Origin: Abditibacteriota bacterium
GTDB taxonomy: Bacteria > Armatimonadota > UBA5829
Length of the DNA stretch: 38,311 nt
Assembly: GCA_017445025.1 (NCBI GenBank)
Contig: JAFSVJ010000002.1
Span: 1-38,311 of the forward strand
Direction: 5' to 3'
Shown: one piece after another, positions 17,219 to 26,900 of the stretch
Layout: every line of letters begins with the position of its first letter
Position numbering within the stretch: position 1 is the stretch's first letter
Translations under genes and position numbers: made by a program
The notes under the pieces: generated by a model
The model's input: only the letters and a program-made list of their open reading frames with translations
What the model was told of the DNA's origin: nothing
Database searches by the model: none

Positions 17219-18259
17219 ATGAAAAAATATTTAGAATTAAAAGAAGAATTAAAGAAAATAATTGATGAACATGAGCCTTATGCCATGTTGCCCAGTATTT
17301 CTCAAACCGTTAAAAGATTTAATGTCAGCGATATTACGGTTCGCAGAGCTTATGGGGAGCTGGAAAAGGAAGGTCTCATATTTGTTCATCACGGTAAAGG
17401 AACTTTTGTAGCTCCAAAGGTAAAAGATTTTCGAGAGGTCTGTTGTCTTTACAAGGATTTGGAGTTTATGGAATATGTTCCTCAAAAACATTTTGACCTC
17501 AGCATTCTTTATAAATTAAATGCCAAACTCAAAGGAGAAGATATTGAGCTTAACCTGTCGGTTTACAATTCAAACGAAGAGATGGAAAGGTTCATCTTAA
17601 ACAGAATGCCACAAAAAAATCTTTACGGTGCTGTTTTGTTCTATTCCGGAAACACAAAGAGCATTCCCTATTATGAAAGAGTAAATGAGGTTATTTCCAA
17701 TACAGTTTTTTTAGACAGATATATTGAAGGGGTTCATTGTAATTATGTGGGGTCCGAAAACTATATTTGTGCTAAGGATATGGCAGAAGAGGCCTTACAA
17801 GAAGACTTTGACAGAATATATGTTTTTGATATGGATTATTATATTGTTTCCACTACTGTTGAAAGATTAAAGGGATATAAAGATGCATTAAGGGAAAAGG
17901 GATATTTGGATAAAACAATCTTCTTCTCTCAGGAAAAAGTTAAGTGGGAGGAATTTAAAGATAAAATTATAAAAACAATCAGTGATGATATTAAGAAAAA
18001 CAAAATAAAGAAAGTGGCAGTTTTTGGTATTAACGCTTATATTGTAGCTCTCTACAGACAGTTATCTCTGTTGGAAGAATTAAAAGCCTGTAAAATTATA
18101 TGTTTTGAAGAGCCTTATTTGAAACTTTTTGATAACACAACCTGTATTTGGGCAGAGCAAGATTATAATGAAATAGCCAATGCCACAGTTGACATTTTAA
18201 AGAAAAATATAAAAGATAAAACAAGAATAGTATTGCCTTGTAAAAAATTTAATATGTAA
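17219..18259 (+). CDS. GntR-type winged-helix regulator with sensor domain (regulator 2)
   Basis: The 346-residue protein has a GntR winged helix in residues 1-70 (LPSISQTVKRFNVSDITVRR, then GKGTFVAP). A LacI/AraR-like sensor domain covers about 75-340. It is paralogous to regulator 3 at 19338 (shared DITVRRAY/EMTVRRAF and a similar C-terminus with IIWV/CIWAEQD). The ribosome binding site is weak. The 163-bp gap before it shows only a poor -10 (TAAAAT at 17186) and no clear -35. It is immediately upstream of and co-oriented with a pseudopilin gene that has its own strong promoter, so it probably regulates that gene. Confidence 0.87.
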   Translation: MKKYLELKEELKKIIDEHEPYAMLPSISQTVKRFNVSDITVRRAYGELEKEGLIFVHHGKGTFVAPKVKDFREVCCLYKDLEFMEYVPQKHFDLSILYKLNAKLKGEDIELNLSVYNSNEEMERFILNRMPQKNLYGAVLFYSGNTKSIPYYERVNEVISNTVFLDRYIEGVHCNYVGSENYICAKDMAEEALQEDFDRIYVFDMDYYIVSTTVERLKGYKDALREKGYLDKTIFFSQEKVKWEEFKDKIIKTISDDIKKNKIKKVAVFGINAYIVALYRQLSLLEELKACKIICFEEPYLKLFDNTTCIWAEQDYNEIANATVDILKKNIKDKTRIVLPCKKFNM

Positions 18260-18317
18260 GAAAATTATGGTTTTTTTAAAAAAAATTATTTTTTTTATAA
18301 AAAAGGGCTTTAACCCC

Positions 18318-18346
18318 TTGACTTTTTTTGTTTAATATGGTATAAT
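18318..18346 (+). promoter_or_regulatory. Promoter of pseudopilin 2
   Basis: TTGACT at 18318-18323 and TATAAT at 18341-18346 are 17 bases apart with TGG before the -10. The -35 lies directly after aagggctttaacccc, a weak hairpin that could help terminate the preceding gene. Confidence 0.85.
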
Positions 18347-18352
18347 ATAATT

Positions 18353-18470
18353 GATGGTGGCACAAAAATAGCCACCAAAAATTAAAAACCAACTCTGTAT
18401 ACAGAGTGTTTGGCAATAATAGCGATTATTACAATTTTATTCTTAAAATTGCTATTATTGTATACAACCT
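18353..18470 (+). promoter_or_regulatory. Structured 5' leader of pseudopilin 2
   Basis: The leader of about 170 bases contains several hairpins. GGTGGC (18356-18361) pairs with GCCACC (18371-18376). A 14-base palindrome CTCTGTATACAGAG is at 18393-18406. CAATAATAGC (18414-18423) pairs with GCTATTATTG (18451-18460) and encloses AATTTT/AAAATT. The palindrome TTGTATACAA is at 18459-18468. One or more may be an operator for regulator 2. It matches no riboswitch class I recognise. Confidence 0.55.
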
Positions 18471-18522
18471 TTTGTATATAGGTGGGTTTTTAAAAAAATA
18501 TAAAATAGGAGGAACATACAAA

Positions 18523-19233
18523 ATGTTCAAAAAAGGATTTACTCTTATAGAATTGTTGGTAGTAATCGCTATTATTGCCATCCTTGCTGCAATTCTATTC
18601 CCCGTTTTCGCACAAGCAAGAGAAAAAGCCAGAGGAGCAACCTGTTTATCCAACGCAAAACAACTGGGAACCGGTTTAGCTCTTTACACCGATGACTATG
18701 ACGAGACACTGCCGAGATGTTACGGTTGGGGAGCAAACCCACAATGTCACCCAATGTCACTGGTTGCAGTTCGCGATAATGCAAACGTTCCTAACGGAGT
18801 TGGTTGTATTATGGATTACGTTACAAACGGAGCTTTTGCAAAATATGTAAGTTCCGCAACCGAAACGGACAGAATGAAGAATATGCCCGGACTTTTGAAA
18901 TGTCCTTCTGACGCTGCAATGAAGAAACCCAGCGAAACTTGGTATTGTTCCTATTTCTACTGGTCACCGGGAACAGATATTAACTCCGGTGGCGAAGGTG
19001 CCGCTTTGGCTCAATTAGATAACACAGGCGGAACAGTAGTTATAATTGAAAGAGGACAAGAAGGTTTATGGGCTAATATGACACCTAAAGGACATAACGG
19101 TATGACGCCGGCCGTTTTTGCTGACGGTCACGCAAAGACTTACAAAATTCAAACTCCTGTTGAAAGATGGGGATTTGATATTAACAACTGTCCTTGGCCT
19201 GTTGATCCTGACACAATTTGGCCGACAAAGTAA
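18523..19233 (+). CDS. Type-IV-pilin-like secreted protein with H-X9-DG domain (pseudopilin 2)
   Basis: The 236-residue protein starts [14 protein letters not shown], has the hydrophobic helix and [20 protein letters not shown]. It ends with [19 protein letters not shown], an exact H-X9-DG. ATG 18523 is chosen because AGGAGG (18507-18512) precedes it and the prepilin signal begins here. In-frame codons back to 18406 would lie in the structured leader. A Cys pair in the middle ([12 protein letters not shown]) is shared with relatives. It follows regulator 2 and ends at a strong terminator, so it is a single-gene transcript. Location is presumably the outer surface or periplasm; role unknown. 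Confidence 0.92.
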   Translation: MFKKGFTLIELLVVIAIIAILAAILFPVFAQAREKARGATCLSNAKQLGTGLALYTDDYDETLPRCYGWGANPQCHPMSLVAVRDNANVPNGVGCIMDYVTNGAFAKYVSSATETDRMKNMPGLLKCPSDAAMKKPSETWYCSYFYWSPGTDINSGGEGAALAQLDNTGGTVVIIERGQEGLWANMTPKGHNGMTPAVFADGHAKTYKIQTPVERWGFDINNCPWPVDPDTIWPTK

Positions 19234-19250
19234 TTTAAATATAATTTAGA

Positions 19251-19276
19251 GGAAGCCTTAGGGCTTCCTTTTTTTT
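19251..19276 (+). terminator. Rho-independent terminator of pseudopilin 2
   Basis: GGAAGCC-TTAG-GGCTTCC is followed by eight T. Confidence 0.93.
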
Positions 19277-19279
19277 AAT

Positions 19280-19309
19280 TTGCTTTTTAACTGTAATATA
19301 AGTTATAAT
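19280..19309 (+). promoter_or_regulatory. Promoter of regulator 3
   Basis: TTGCTT at 19280-19285 and TATAAT at 19304-19309 are 18 bases apart. It starts 4 bases after the preceding terminator. The ribosome binding site before ATG 19338 is weak. Confidence 0.7.
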
Positions 19310-19337
19310 ATATTTGTAAGAAACAACAGAGTTTATA

Positions 19338-20360
19338 ATGGAAAAATATAAATTAATCAAAGAAAAAATATTAAGTGAAGCGGATACCCTTCCCACCGAT
19401 GCGATACTCCCTTCTCGTAATCAACTGACAAAAAAATATAATGTAGGTGAAATGACCGTTCGCAGAGCCTTTAATGAGCTTATAGCTGAAGGTTATGTCT
19501 ATGCCATAAAGGGAAAAGGTTATTTTGTAGCCAACAAAAATATTAAAATTAAGGATGTGGTAATAGTCAGTCACGGAACTCACCTAAACGACCTTATAAA
19601 CATTAACCTTGAAATGATAACCTACAGTGAGTTATATTCAAATCGTGCGGGCTATCAGACTAATATGTTTTTCCATAATTCAAATTCAACCTTTGAAAAT
19701 AATATTCTTCAAAAATTGGCAAACAATAACCCTTACGGAACCCTTTATCACGCTTCTAAAAATGTTGATATGGCTGAAACTTATAAGATTTTCTTCCCGA
19801 AAATTAAGAATTTGGTTGTTTTGGATGCCCTTCCCTTATCAGCAAAAGCTAAACTGGTGACTTCCGATAATTATAATGTTCAACTTAAAATGTGTAAAGC
19901 CTTAAACAAGCAAGAATATGACAAAATATACTATATTGACTTGGATAACTGGCAAGCCACAAACATTCACACCGAGAGATTAAAAGCCTTTAAAGATGTT
20001 TTCGGAAAGAAAAATCCTTATATCTATCTCTCAAATGATATGGTTTTTAACGCTCTTGACAGTTTGTGTAAATATTTAAACAAGGATTTGAGGAACTATA
20101 AAAGAGTGTGTATGATATTTCTTGGTTGTTATCAGCTTGACTGGGTTTACAGAAATATTAAAGATGTATTGGATACTTTGGAATATGTTGGCGTGGGATG
20201 TTTTGAGAAACCTCCTTGTGAAATGGCAGAAAACGCTCATATAATTTGGGTTAAGCAGGATGTTCAAAGTATTTGCAAAGAAGCAGTGAGCATTCTTAAA
20301 GAAGGGGTTAAGGATACACAAAAAGTGGAGATCCCCGCTTCATTGGAATATATTAACTAA
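19338..20360 (+). CDS. GntR-type winged-helix regulator with sensor domain (regulator 3)
   Basis: The 340-residue protein has a GntR winged helix (LPSRNQLTKKYNVGEMTVRR, then GKGYFVANK). A LacI/AraR-like sensor domain makes up the rest. It is a paralogue of regulator 2, with matching N-terminus and C-terminal layout (GVGCFEKP, HIIWVKQDVQSI). It has its own promoter and a strong terminator. The pseudopilin 3 gene follows with tandem promoters carrying TTGCAA palindromes, which are the best operator candidates in this part of the window. The ligand is presumably a sugar or sugar derivative, by family analogy only. Confidence 0.87.
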   Translation: MEKYKLIKEKILSEADTLPTDAILPSRNQLTKKYNVGEMTVRRAFNELIAEGYVYAIKGKGYFVANKNIKIKDVVIVSHGTHLNDLININLEMITYSELYSNRAGYQTNMFFHNSNSTFENNILQKLANNNPYGTLYHASKNVDMAETYKIFFPKIKNLVVLDALPLSAKAKLVTSDNYNVQLKMCKALNKQEYDKIYYIDLDNWQATNIHTERLKAFKDVFGKKNPYIYLSNDMVFNALDSLCKYLNKDLRNYKRVCMIFLGCYQLDWVYRNIKDVLDTLEYVGVGCFEKPPCEMAENAHIIWVKQDVQSICKEAVSILKEGVKDTQKVEIPASLEYIN

Positions 20361-20384
20361 GAGAGCCGGAAGGCTCTTTTTTTG
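20361..20384 (+). terminator. Rho-independent terminator of regulator 3
   Basis: AGAGCC-GGAA-GGCTCT with a run of T follows directly after the stop codon. A second, weaker hairpin with a T run (aaagccgaaaggtttttttt) is at 20426-20448. Confidence 0.92.
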
Positions 20385-20477
20385 TTTTAAATCTCTATAA
20401 AAATTTGTGCTCTTTGGTAAATTTAAAAAAGCCGAAAGGTTTTTTTTATAAATTTTTTAAAAATATGGTTTAAACCC

Positions 20478-20507
20478 TTGACAAAAAAATAATAAATGTG
20501 GTATAAT
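20478..20507 (+). promoter_or_regulatory. Upstream promoter P1 of pseudopilin 3 with palindrome
   Basis: TTGACA at 20478-20483 and TATAAT at 20502-20507 are 18 bases apart, with TGTGG before the -10. The transcript start is followed by TATTGCAA-ACAG-TTGCAATA (about 20516-20535), an 8-bp perfect inverted repeat. Confidence 0.88.
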
Positions 20508-20548
20508 ATAATTGATATTGCAAACAGTTGCAATATTTTTTATAACAT

Positions 20549-20577
20549 TTGACAAATAAAATAAAAAGTGGTATAAT
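20549..20577 (+). promoter_or_regulatory. Downstream promoter P2 of pseudopilin 3 with palindrome
   Basis: TTGACA at 20549-20554 and TATAAT at 20572-20577 are 17 bases apart. TTGCAA-ACTA-TTGCAA follows at about 20586-20601. P1 and P2 with their palindromes form a tandem duplication with a period of about 70 bp. Confidence 0.88.
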
Positions 20578-20626
20578 AAAATTGGTTGCAAACTATTGCA
20601 ATAAATATTATAAAGAGGTGAACACA

Positions 20627-21337
20627 ATGTTCAAAAGAGGATTTACCCTTATAGAATTGTTGGTGGTAATCGCCATTATCGCCATACTTGCTGCAATTCT
20701 ATTTCCCGTATTTGCACAAGCAAGAGAAAAGGCCAGACAAGCAAGTTGTCTCTCTAACATGAAGCAAATAGCAACTGCTATTGCTATGTACGCAGACGAT
20801 AACCACGAAACCCTTCCAATGGTTAGAAACGGTTATTGTAACTGGGCTCAAGCTTTGAGTTTCTACATAAAGAACGGAAAAATTTTCTTCTGTCCTTCAG
20901 GTGTAGCCGGTTATAATGGTGATTATGATGATAACTGGAATATGGCAAACGTTATTCCTTATGGTGGAAACTATGGTGCCAATGAGTTTGTTATGGGTGA
21001 TAAAGACAATGGAATTAACGGTCCTAAGAAACTTGCAAGACTTAAAAATCCGTCAAACTTGGTTGCTGTTATGGATAGTGGTAGTATGTTTGCTCGTGCT
21101 GACTGGTGGGACGGTATTTACGGATATCTTCCCGGTGCAGGAACTGCCGGTGCAACTATGAATATGACCACCATTGCTTGGGGTGCTGATGCACAAAGCG
21201 ATTTTGCTACAGGAAGACACAACGAAGGTGTAAATATTGCATATTGTGACGGTCATGCCGGATATGAGAAGTCTAGCATTGTTTATACTTGGAAGAGTAT
21301 GACTTCAAAGAGTCCTATGTTCCCGGCAACTTGGTAG
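20627..21337 (+). CDS. Type-IV-pilin-like secreted protein with H-X9-DG domain (pseudopilin 3)
   Basis: The 236-residue protein starts [14 protein letters not shown] and continues with [20 protein letters not shown]. It ends with [20 protein letters not shown], an exact H-X9-DG. ATG 20627 follows AAAGAGGTG (20612-20620); the in-frame extension to 20549 would start inside promoter P2. The mid-region ([36 protein letters not shown]) is closely similar to the degenerate protein at 23292, so the two are recent paralogues. Expression is probably controlled by regulator 3. Function unknown. Confidence 0.93.
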   Translation: MFKRGFTLIELLVVIAIIAILAAILFPVFAQAREKARQASCLSNMKQIATAIAMYADDNHETLPMVRNGYCNWAQALSFYIKNGKIFFCPSGVAGYNGDYDDNWNMANVIPYGGNYGANEFVMGDKDNGINGPKKLARLKNPSNLVAVMDSGSMFARADWWDGIYGYLPGAGTAGATMNMTTIAWGADAQSDFATGRHNEGVNIAYCDGHAGYEKSSIVYTWKSMTSKSPMFPATW

Positions 21338-21353
21338 TTGATTTTAATTAAAT

Positions 21354-21383
21354 CCCGTTTCCTTTTTGGGAACGGGTTTTTTT
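21354..21383 (+). terminator. Rho-independent terminator of pseudopilin 3
   Basis: CCCGTTTCC-TTTTT-GGGAACGGG is followed by seven T. Confidence 0.93.
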
Positions 21384-21429
21384 GTAATTTTTTATGGCAG
21401 ATTTGTGGTTAGATATCCATCCCCGTTAT

Positions 21430-21737
21430 ATAATTGGGTTGTTGGTTTATATTATTACGCTTCTATCGTAAAATTTGCGAAGGCAAATTTTACTCCTGAC
21501 CACCCACCACAATCCAAATCCCTAAAAGTTTCGCAAGCTCAACTTTTTGGGGTCTAGTCAAAAATCTTTAATGGTAAAGATTTTTGCCGTCGGTCACCGA
21601 AAAATCATAGATTTTCCGGCTCTTGCTAAAAACGACAAGCAGTTGTCGTTTTTACAAAAAAGTGATGCTTTTTTGCCGCAATTCAACCTTGGAGGAAAGG
21701 AATTTGCGGTTGCAAATTCAGTTCAAAGAGGGTGAAT
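21430..21737 (+). repeat. Family A dispersed repeat, long copy
   Basis: It starts gggttgttggtttatattat, contains gcttctatcgtaaaatttgc and the core cctgaccacccaccacaat, and ends cagttcaaagagggtgaatt. A central insertion (about 21505-21690) distinguishes it from the 160-bp copies. The promoter at 21739 begins right after its end. Confidence 0.8.
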
Positions 21738-21738
21738 T

Positions 21739-21767
21739 TTGACAAAAGTTTTAAATTATGGTAAAAT
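21739..21767 (+). promoter_or_regulatory. Promoter between two family A repeats
   Basis: TTGACA at 21739-21744 and TAAAAT at 21762-21767 are 17 bases apart with TGG before the -10. It is the best candidate for driving the 22051-27087 operon, through the second repeat copy. Confidence 0.65.
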
Positions 21768-21819
21768 ATAATTAAAATATATAATGAAAAATGAATAATA
21801 TCACCCTCCTAACTTCTAA

Positions 21820-21979
21820 TCAACTTTGTTGTTGGCTTATATTATTAGGCTTTTATCGTAAATTTGCAATTCTATGCAAATTTACTCCTGACCACCCACC
21901 ACAATGGCTTACGCCTTGTGGTCCCCCCTCCTTGAACGAAAAATTGCGGATGCAATTTTTACTTCAAAGAGGGTGAATC
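21820..21979 (+). repeat. Family A dispersed repeat, 160-bp copy
   Basis: From actttgttgttggcttatat to acttcaaagagggtgaatct. It contains aggcttttatcgtaaatttg, the hairpin AAATTTGCAATTCTATGCAAATTT, cctgaccacccaccacaatg, and gccttgtggtcccccctcct. Nearly identical to 32248-32407. Confidence 0.85.
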
Positions 21980-22050
21980 TGACTACATTACCATTTCCCG
22001 TGGCTTAGGGGGATATAAATTTTATATTAATTTTGATAAGAGTGTATTTT

Positions 22051-23295
22051 ATGAACAGATTTAAAGATTTAAACTTTTTCCCAATGGGATTTTGGAATTA
22101 TGTGCCTTCAAATGTTGTTTCTCCAAAGGATGTTTATGACTGGAAACAACTTGGCATGAGTGTTATTATGAGTCCTGAGTATAGAGAAGGGGACTCCAAA
22201 GAAAATATCCTTGCCATTCTTGATGAATGTGACAAAAACAATATGAAAGTTATTATGTGTGATTATCGTTCATATTGGCAAAATCTGATGCAAGGAGAGG
22301 ATTATTACAGAAAACTTTTCTCCGAAGCAGTGGGAGATTTTGGCTCACACCCTGCTGTTATCAGTTTTATTGTGGGGGATGAACCTTCCCTTGATACTTT
22401 TGATCTGTTTTGTGAGGCTTATAATATTCAAAAAGAGTTATGCCCTTCTCTCAGCCCTTTCATAAACCTTTTGGGTTGGTCTCATGATCAAAAGGCTTTA
22501 TATGATCTTACCGGCTACACGGATTGGGAAGCCTATTTGGAAAATTTTTATAATAAAACTTCCTGTGACATGCTCTGTTATGACATATATTATCAAATGA
22601 ACCCCAACAAGGAATATTGGGACACTTATTTTGCCAACTTAAACTACTATAACAAGGTGGCCAAGGCTCATAATATTCCTTGGTGGACCACCCTTCTCTC
22701 AGTGGGACATTTTAGGTATCAATGTCCCACCATTGATGATTTTAGGTGGCAGATTAATTCAGCTGTGGCTCATGGTGCCAAGGGGCTTTTGTGGTTTTAT
22801 ATTTATCAGAGGTGGATTGATACCAATTACAGATATGCTCCCATAAATGAGTTTGAAGAAAAAACTCTAACCTATGAACAGCTTTCTTATGAAATACGAA
22901 GATTTCGACGTCAGTTTGAAGGGGTTATTGAGAAACTTGATATGAAAAAAGTTTTTCATGTTGGGAAGAGCTACGGAAACACACCTCTCTTTACTGCTAC
23001 TGATTTTGTTATAAATGTATATGGTGAGAATAAAACCGACGCCATAGTGACTTTTTATGATAAGGGTTATGTGGGTGTTGTTAATAACGATAACAGAAAA
23101 AGCGATAAATTCTTTATAGAGTTTGGAGATAATGTGAAAAAGGTTTTGAGGGTGGGAGATTTTGCCAAAGAGATAGAGGTATACCCTAACAAAAAACCAT
23201 ATTATGATATAATTTCAAATAGGCCAACTCTGTCTATGTGGCTCTCTCCCGGCGGAATGGAAATATATAAGATAATCAGGGAAGGGGAAAAATGA
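22051..23295 (+). CDS. Cytoplasmic glycosidase-like TIM-barrel protein
   Basis: The 414-residue protein has no signal peptide. It resembles GH42/DUF4434-type barrels: FFPMGFWNYVPSNVVSPKDV at the N-terminus, ISFIVGDEPSLDTF with a candidate acid/base Glu near residue 111, then CYDIYYQMNP, GAKGLLWFYIYQRW and a C-terminal beta-sandwich. ATG 22051 follows AAGAGTG; a TTG at 22033 is possible but less likely. It overlaps the next gene by 4 bases (ATGA), so the two are translationally coupled. It probably acts on imported oligosaccharides or their derivatives. The family is recognised from fold-level motifs only, and the substrate is unknown. Confidence 0.65.
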   Translation: MNRFKDLNFFPMGFWNYVPSNVVSPKDVYDWKQLGMSVIMSPEYREGDSKENILAILDECDKNNMKVIMCDYRSYWQNLMQGEDYYRKLFSEAVGDFGSHPAVISFIVGDEPSLDTFDLFCEAYNIQKELCPSLSPFINLLGWSHDQKALYDLTGYTDWEAYLENFYNKTSCDMLCYDIYYQMNPNKEYWDTYFANLNYYNKVAKAHNIPWWTTLLSVGHFRYQCPTIDDFRWQINSAVAHGAKGLLWFYIYQRWIDTNYRYAPINEFEEKTLTYEQLSYEIRRFRRQFEGVIEKLDMKKVFHVGKSYGNTPLFTATDFVINVYGENKTDAIVTFYDKGYVGVVNNDNRKSDKFFIEFGDNVKKVLRVGDFAKEIEVYPNKKPYYDIISNRPTLSMWLSPGGMEIYKIIREGEK

Positions 23296-23981
23296 AAAAT
23301 ATAAAAGAGTGTGTTTCAATTATAATAATTTGTTTTGTTTTGGGCTTCATTGTTTTGCCGGTCTTTTCCGTGTCAAGGCTTTTGGCGGAGAAGGAGCTGT
23401 GTCTTAACAGGCTTATGCAAGTAGGCAACGCTTTGGCTCTTTATACAAATGATTACAACGGTTACTATCCTTTAGGGAGAAGTCACACCTCAGGCACTTG
23501 GCAACAGGTTTTAACCCCTTATGTTGAAGCGGGAGAAGTGTTTTTTTGCCCTTCTTCCGACAGGCAACCTGACTATTCCTTGAGCGTAAACGATAATATT
23601 ATAAAAATAGGTTTGAATCACAATTATTCCGCGAACTTCGCCATATTAGGCGATTTTAACGATGATATTACCATAAAGAATTATCCCGCAAGACGATTTG
23701 CAGACCTTAAAAACCCACAAGATTTAATTGCGATTTTAGACGGTTCTATGTATATTTTTGAGCCGAAACTGGGGTTGGTGACGAGCAAAGCTATGTATCT
23801 TCCGGGAATGGGCCTTGCGGGTGTGACCTGCTCCTTTGATGACGAATTTTCAAAAAGTGATTTCTATAAGGGAAGACATGATCAGGGGGTGAATATACTC
23901 TTTGCTGATGCTCACTCCGGATTTATGAAATCACGAGATGTTTATAATATGATTAAGGACGGAGAGGGCTTTTTGCCATAG
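23292..23981 (+). CDS. Degenerate pseudopilin paralogue lacking the prepilin cleavage motif
   Basis: The 229-residue protein starts MKNIKECVSIIIICFVLGFIV, a plain membrane anchor, where its relatives have [10 protein letters not shown]. From FSVSRLLAEKELCLNRLMQV onwards it follows the pseudopilin layout (NALALYTNDYNGYYPL; VFFCPSSD; LKNPQDLIAILDGSMY; LPGMGLAGV). The motif H-X9-DG is present as H-X9-DA (GRHDQGVNILFADAHSG). It is closest in the window to pseudopilin 3. It sits between two glycosidase-like genes, overlapping the first by 4 bp and 10 bp before the second. It is probably anchored by an uncleaved N-terminal helix rather than processed by prepilin peptidase. The reading frame is intact, so it is likely a functional variant, not a pseudogene. 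Confidence 0.82.
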   Translation: MKNIKECVSIIIICFVLGFIVLPVFSVSRLLAEKELCLNRLMQVGNALALYTNDYNGYYPLGRSHTSGTWQQVLTPYVEAGEVFFCPSSDRQPDYSLSVNDNIIKIGLNHNYSANFAILGDFNDDITIKNYPARRFADLKNPQDLIAILDGSMYIFEPKLGLVTSKAMYLPGMGLAGVTCSFDDEFSKSDFYKGRHDQGVNILFADAHSGFMKSRDVYNMIKDGEGFLP

Positions 23982-23991
23982 AGGTGTTATT

Positions 23992-26900
23992 ATGAAATAT
24001 TTATTTGTTTTATTATTTTTATTATTATCTGTAACGATTTTTGCTAATACAAACATAAACTATTTGTCACAGGAGCCTGCTCTTGACGGCAGAGATTTTA
24101 AAGGTGCTTCTAAAGTATGGGGCTTTTTGGACGGAAAAAACAAATTATACCCAAATCTCTGTGAAGTTCAAATGGGTTGGACAGAGAGAGGGGTATATTT
24201 TAATTTTATAACAGAGCAAAACAAACTTATGACCAATATGGACGCCTCATATTCCTATCGTGACGCCATAGTTTCTGCCGATGACTCTGTGGAAATTTTC
24301 CTTATGCCAAAGGACCAATACTACCAGTTTGTCACCAATTCTCTTAGAGCAAGGTATGATGCGGAAGGCTCAAACTCCGGTTGGAATTGTGATTGGCAAA
24401 CCTATTCAATGCAAGATGGGTCCAAATGGATTTGTCAAGTCTTCATTCCTTTCGGTGACAATTTGCCAAAGCCTAAGGAGGGGGACACTTGGAAATTTAA
24501 CATTTGCAGAAATTTCAAATACCCTATGGTGTGGGCGGCTTACGCTCCCGTGGGTGGCTCATATCATAACAAAGAGGCTTTTGACACTCTCCTTTTCACC
24601 AAAAACGCCCCCATTTCCGTGAATAATATGAATCTAACCAAAACCACCAAATCAACAATAGATATAAGTGCAGAAAAATATCTCATTTTTGAGTGGACAA
24701 TTAAAAACAGCGAAGGGGTAGGTTTGGGAAGCGGAAAAGAAATTCTTAAATCCGGGGAAAACCATATTGAAATGACCACTCCGGTGCCTCCTTCTATGGG
24801 AAGGGATAATATTTTTGAATATTCTCTTTCTAACGGGACAAATACTGCTTTAAAAAGAGAGATAACTTTTGTTCCCGAAGACGACATAAGCGTGGATGTG
24901 AGTCCCAACCAAAGTGAGCGAGTGGTGGCAGTAAATATAAAATCTTCTTTAAACAACGCCGAAATCTGTGGAGTAATTGTAGGGGGCGAGGAGTTTCAGG
25001 CAAGTTTGGAAAACAGTCTTTCCACGGTTTATGTGCCTATGGTATTTATGAAAGACGGAAGCAACAAACTGACCTGCAATCTCTATGACGAAAACGATAA
25101 AATCATTGCAACAAAAGAGGTTAACCTTCAAATAAGTGAAAATCCTATATGGGCAGATAACAAATTGGGAGAGGACGAAACCGTTCCGGCTCCTTGGACT
25201 CCCATTGTTTTTGAAAACAATAAAATAGGGGTTTGGGGAAGAGAATATGATTTTGGAGACGCTCTTTTTCCAAAATCCATAATTTCTCAAGGTAAAGAGC
25301 TTTTGGCAGGACCTATTGATTTTGAAACTATAATAGACGGTAAAATAATAAATTGGGAAAACGGTTTAGACAGAGAGGAAAAATTAAAGCAAACCGACGG
25401 AACACTTATTTTTGAAAAAGAAGAAGTATTTTCGGAACTGCTCATGTCTTGTAAAACCACTTGTGATTTTGACGGTCTGTTGAAATTTGATGTCATTATT
25501 CAGCCCACGAAAAAAGGCTCTTTGGATAAACTTGTTTTAAAAATACCTCTGTCAAAAGATATTGCCAAATTACATGATAACTATGCCTATACTTTCGGTG
25601 GCGGTCCCGGGTTTATTATGCCCACGGAAGAGTATATGATGGGGAAACTTAATCTGCCTTTCAGCTCTCCTTTCTTGCCTGTCTTATGGATAGGAGATCC
25701 GGACAGAGGCTTGGCTTTCCTGTGTGAAGGTATGGAAAATTGGAATTTGTCCGATACTCAGAATGCCATTACAATTACAGATACGGGAAAGGAAGCCCTT
25801 TTGTGTGTCAATGTTATTGATACAAAAACAGAGATAAGCAAAGATAAGCCATTGACTTTGACTTTCGGATTAAATATAACACCTTCAAAGCCACAGCCTC
25901 GCCCTTCCGATTGGATGACCTTTAGACCTGTCACAACAGTAGGTCACAGACTTCACTTTACCTGTTGGGGAGGCTCTACTCGTTGGCAAGGTTTTCCCGT
26001 AATCGGAAACCATTCCTTAAAGAGCGGAGATCCGGGAGAATTTGACGATAAAGGCTTTATAGAAGGATTAAAAGAGTTAAGGAGCAGAGGCTTGACCTTG
26101 CCTACATATTTAACCCCCAGTGCTTTGGTGACGGATATTCCCGATTTTGTATATTACAGAGATGAATGGAAATCTGTCCCTGAGATTATAACGGGAACTG
26201 ACTCCGGACAGGAAATAATGATAACCTGTGTAAAGGACAAAAAATTACAGGACTTTTTCCTATATTATCTCAATGACTTTATGAATAAATATGATGTAGA
26301 CGGCATTTATATGGACTTTTCACACCTGCAAAGATGTGCCAACGAAAAACACGGTTGCGGATATGAGAAGGAGGGGAAGCGAGAGCCTGCTTGGCCTATT
26401 TTCGCCTATCACGAAATGCATAAGAGAATATATAAAGTTATGGCAAAGTGTAAGCCAAACTCTCCCATAAGAGTTATAGGACATTGCAGCGGCGGTAAAA
26501 ATCTTCCTCATGTAAACTTTTGGGATATGACCGTTGACGGAGAATATCTCAATGTGGATATAATGGGGCCTAAGTATAAAGGGGATTATACGGCGTTTTA
26601 TGATATGGATAGGTTTGTGACGGAGTATAATTTAAACGGTTGGGGCACCATTCCTCTCTTTGATGCATATAACAAAACTCCGGAAGGGACTCGAACAGCA
26701 CATGCCTATGCTATCCAGACAGGGGCAATACCTTGGTCTTGGCTTCACTATCAAACTCAGGCTGAGATATGGAGAGAATTGGATGAGTTTGGAGTGGACA
26801 GAATAACAGAATTTTTGCCCTATTGGAATAACAAAGGGGTGGTTAATTATGAAAAAGACGATAAAATCTATGTTGCCACATACAGAAATGAGGGCAAAAC

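Noticed and set aside
18406..18522. Upstream extension of pseudopilin 2 (likewise 20549 for pseudopilin 3, 8641 for pseudopilin 1, 9999 and 8807 for other genes)
   Set aside because: The extensions overlap promoters or leader hairpins, and strong Shine-Dalgarno sites precede the internal ATG at which the signal sequence or winged helix begins.
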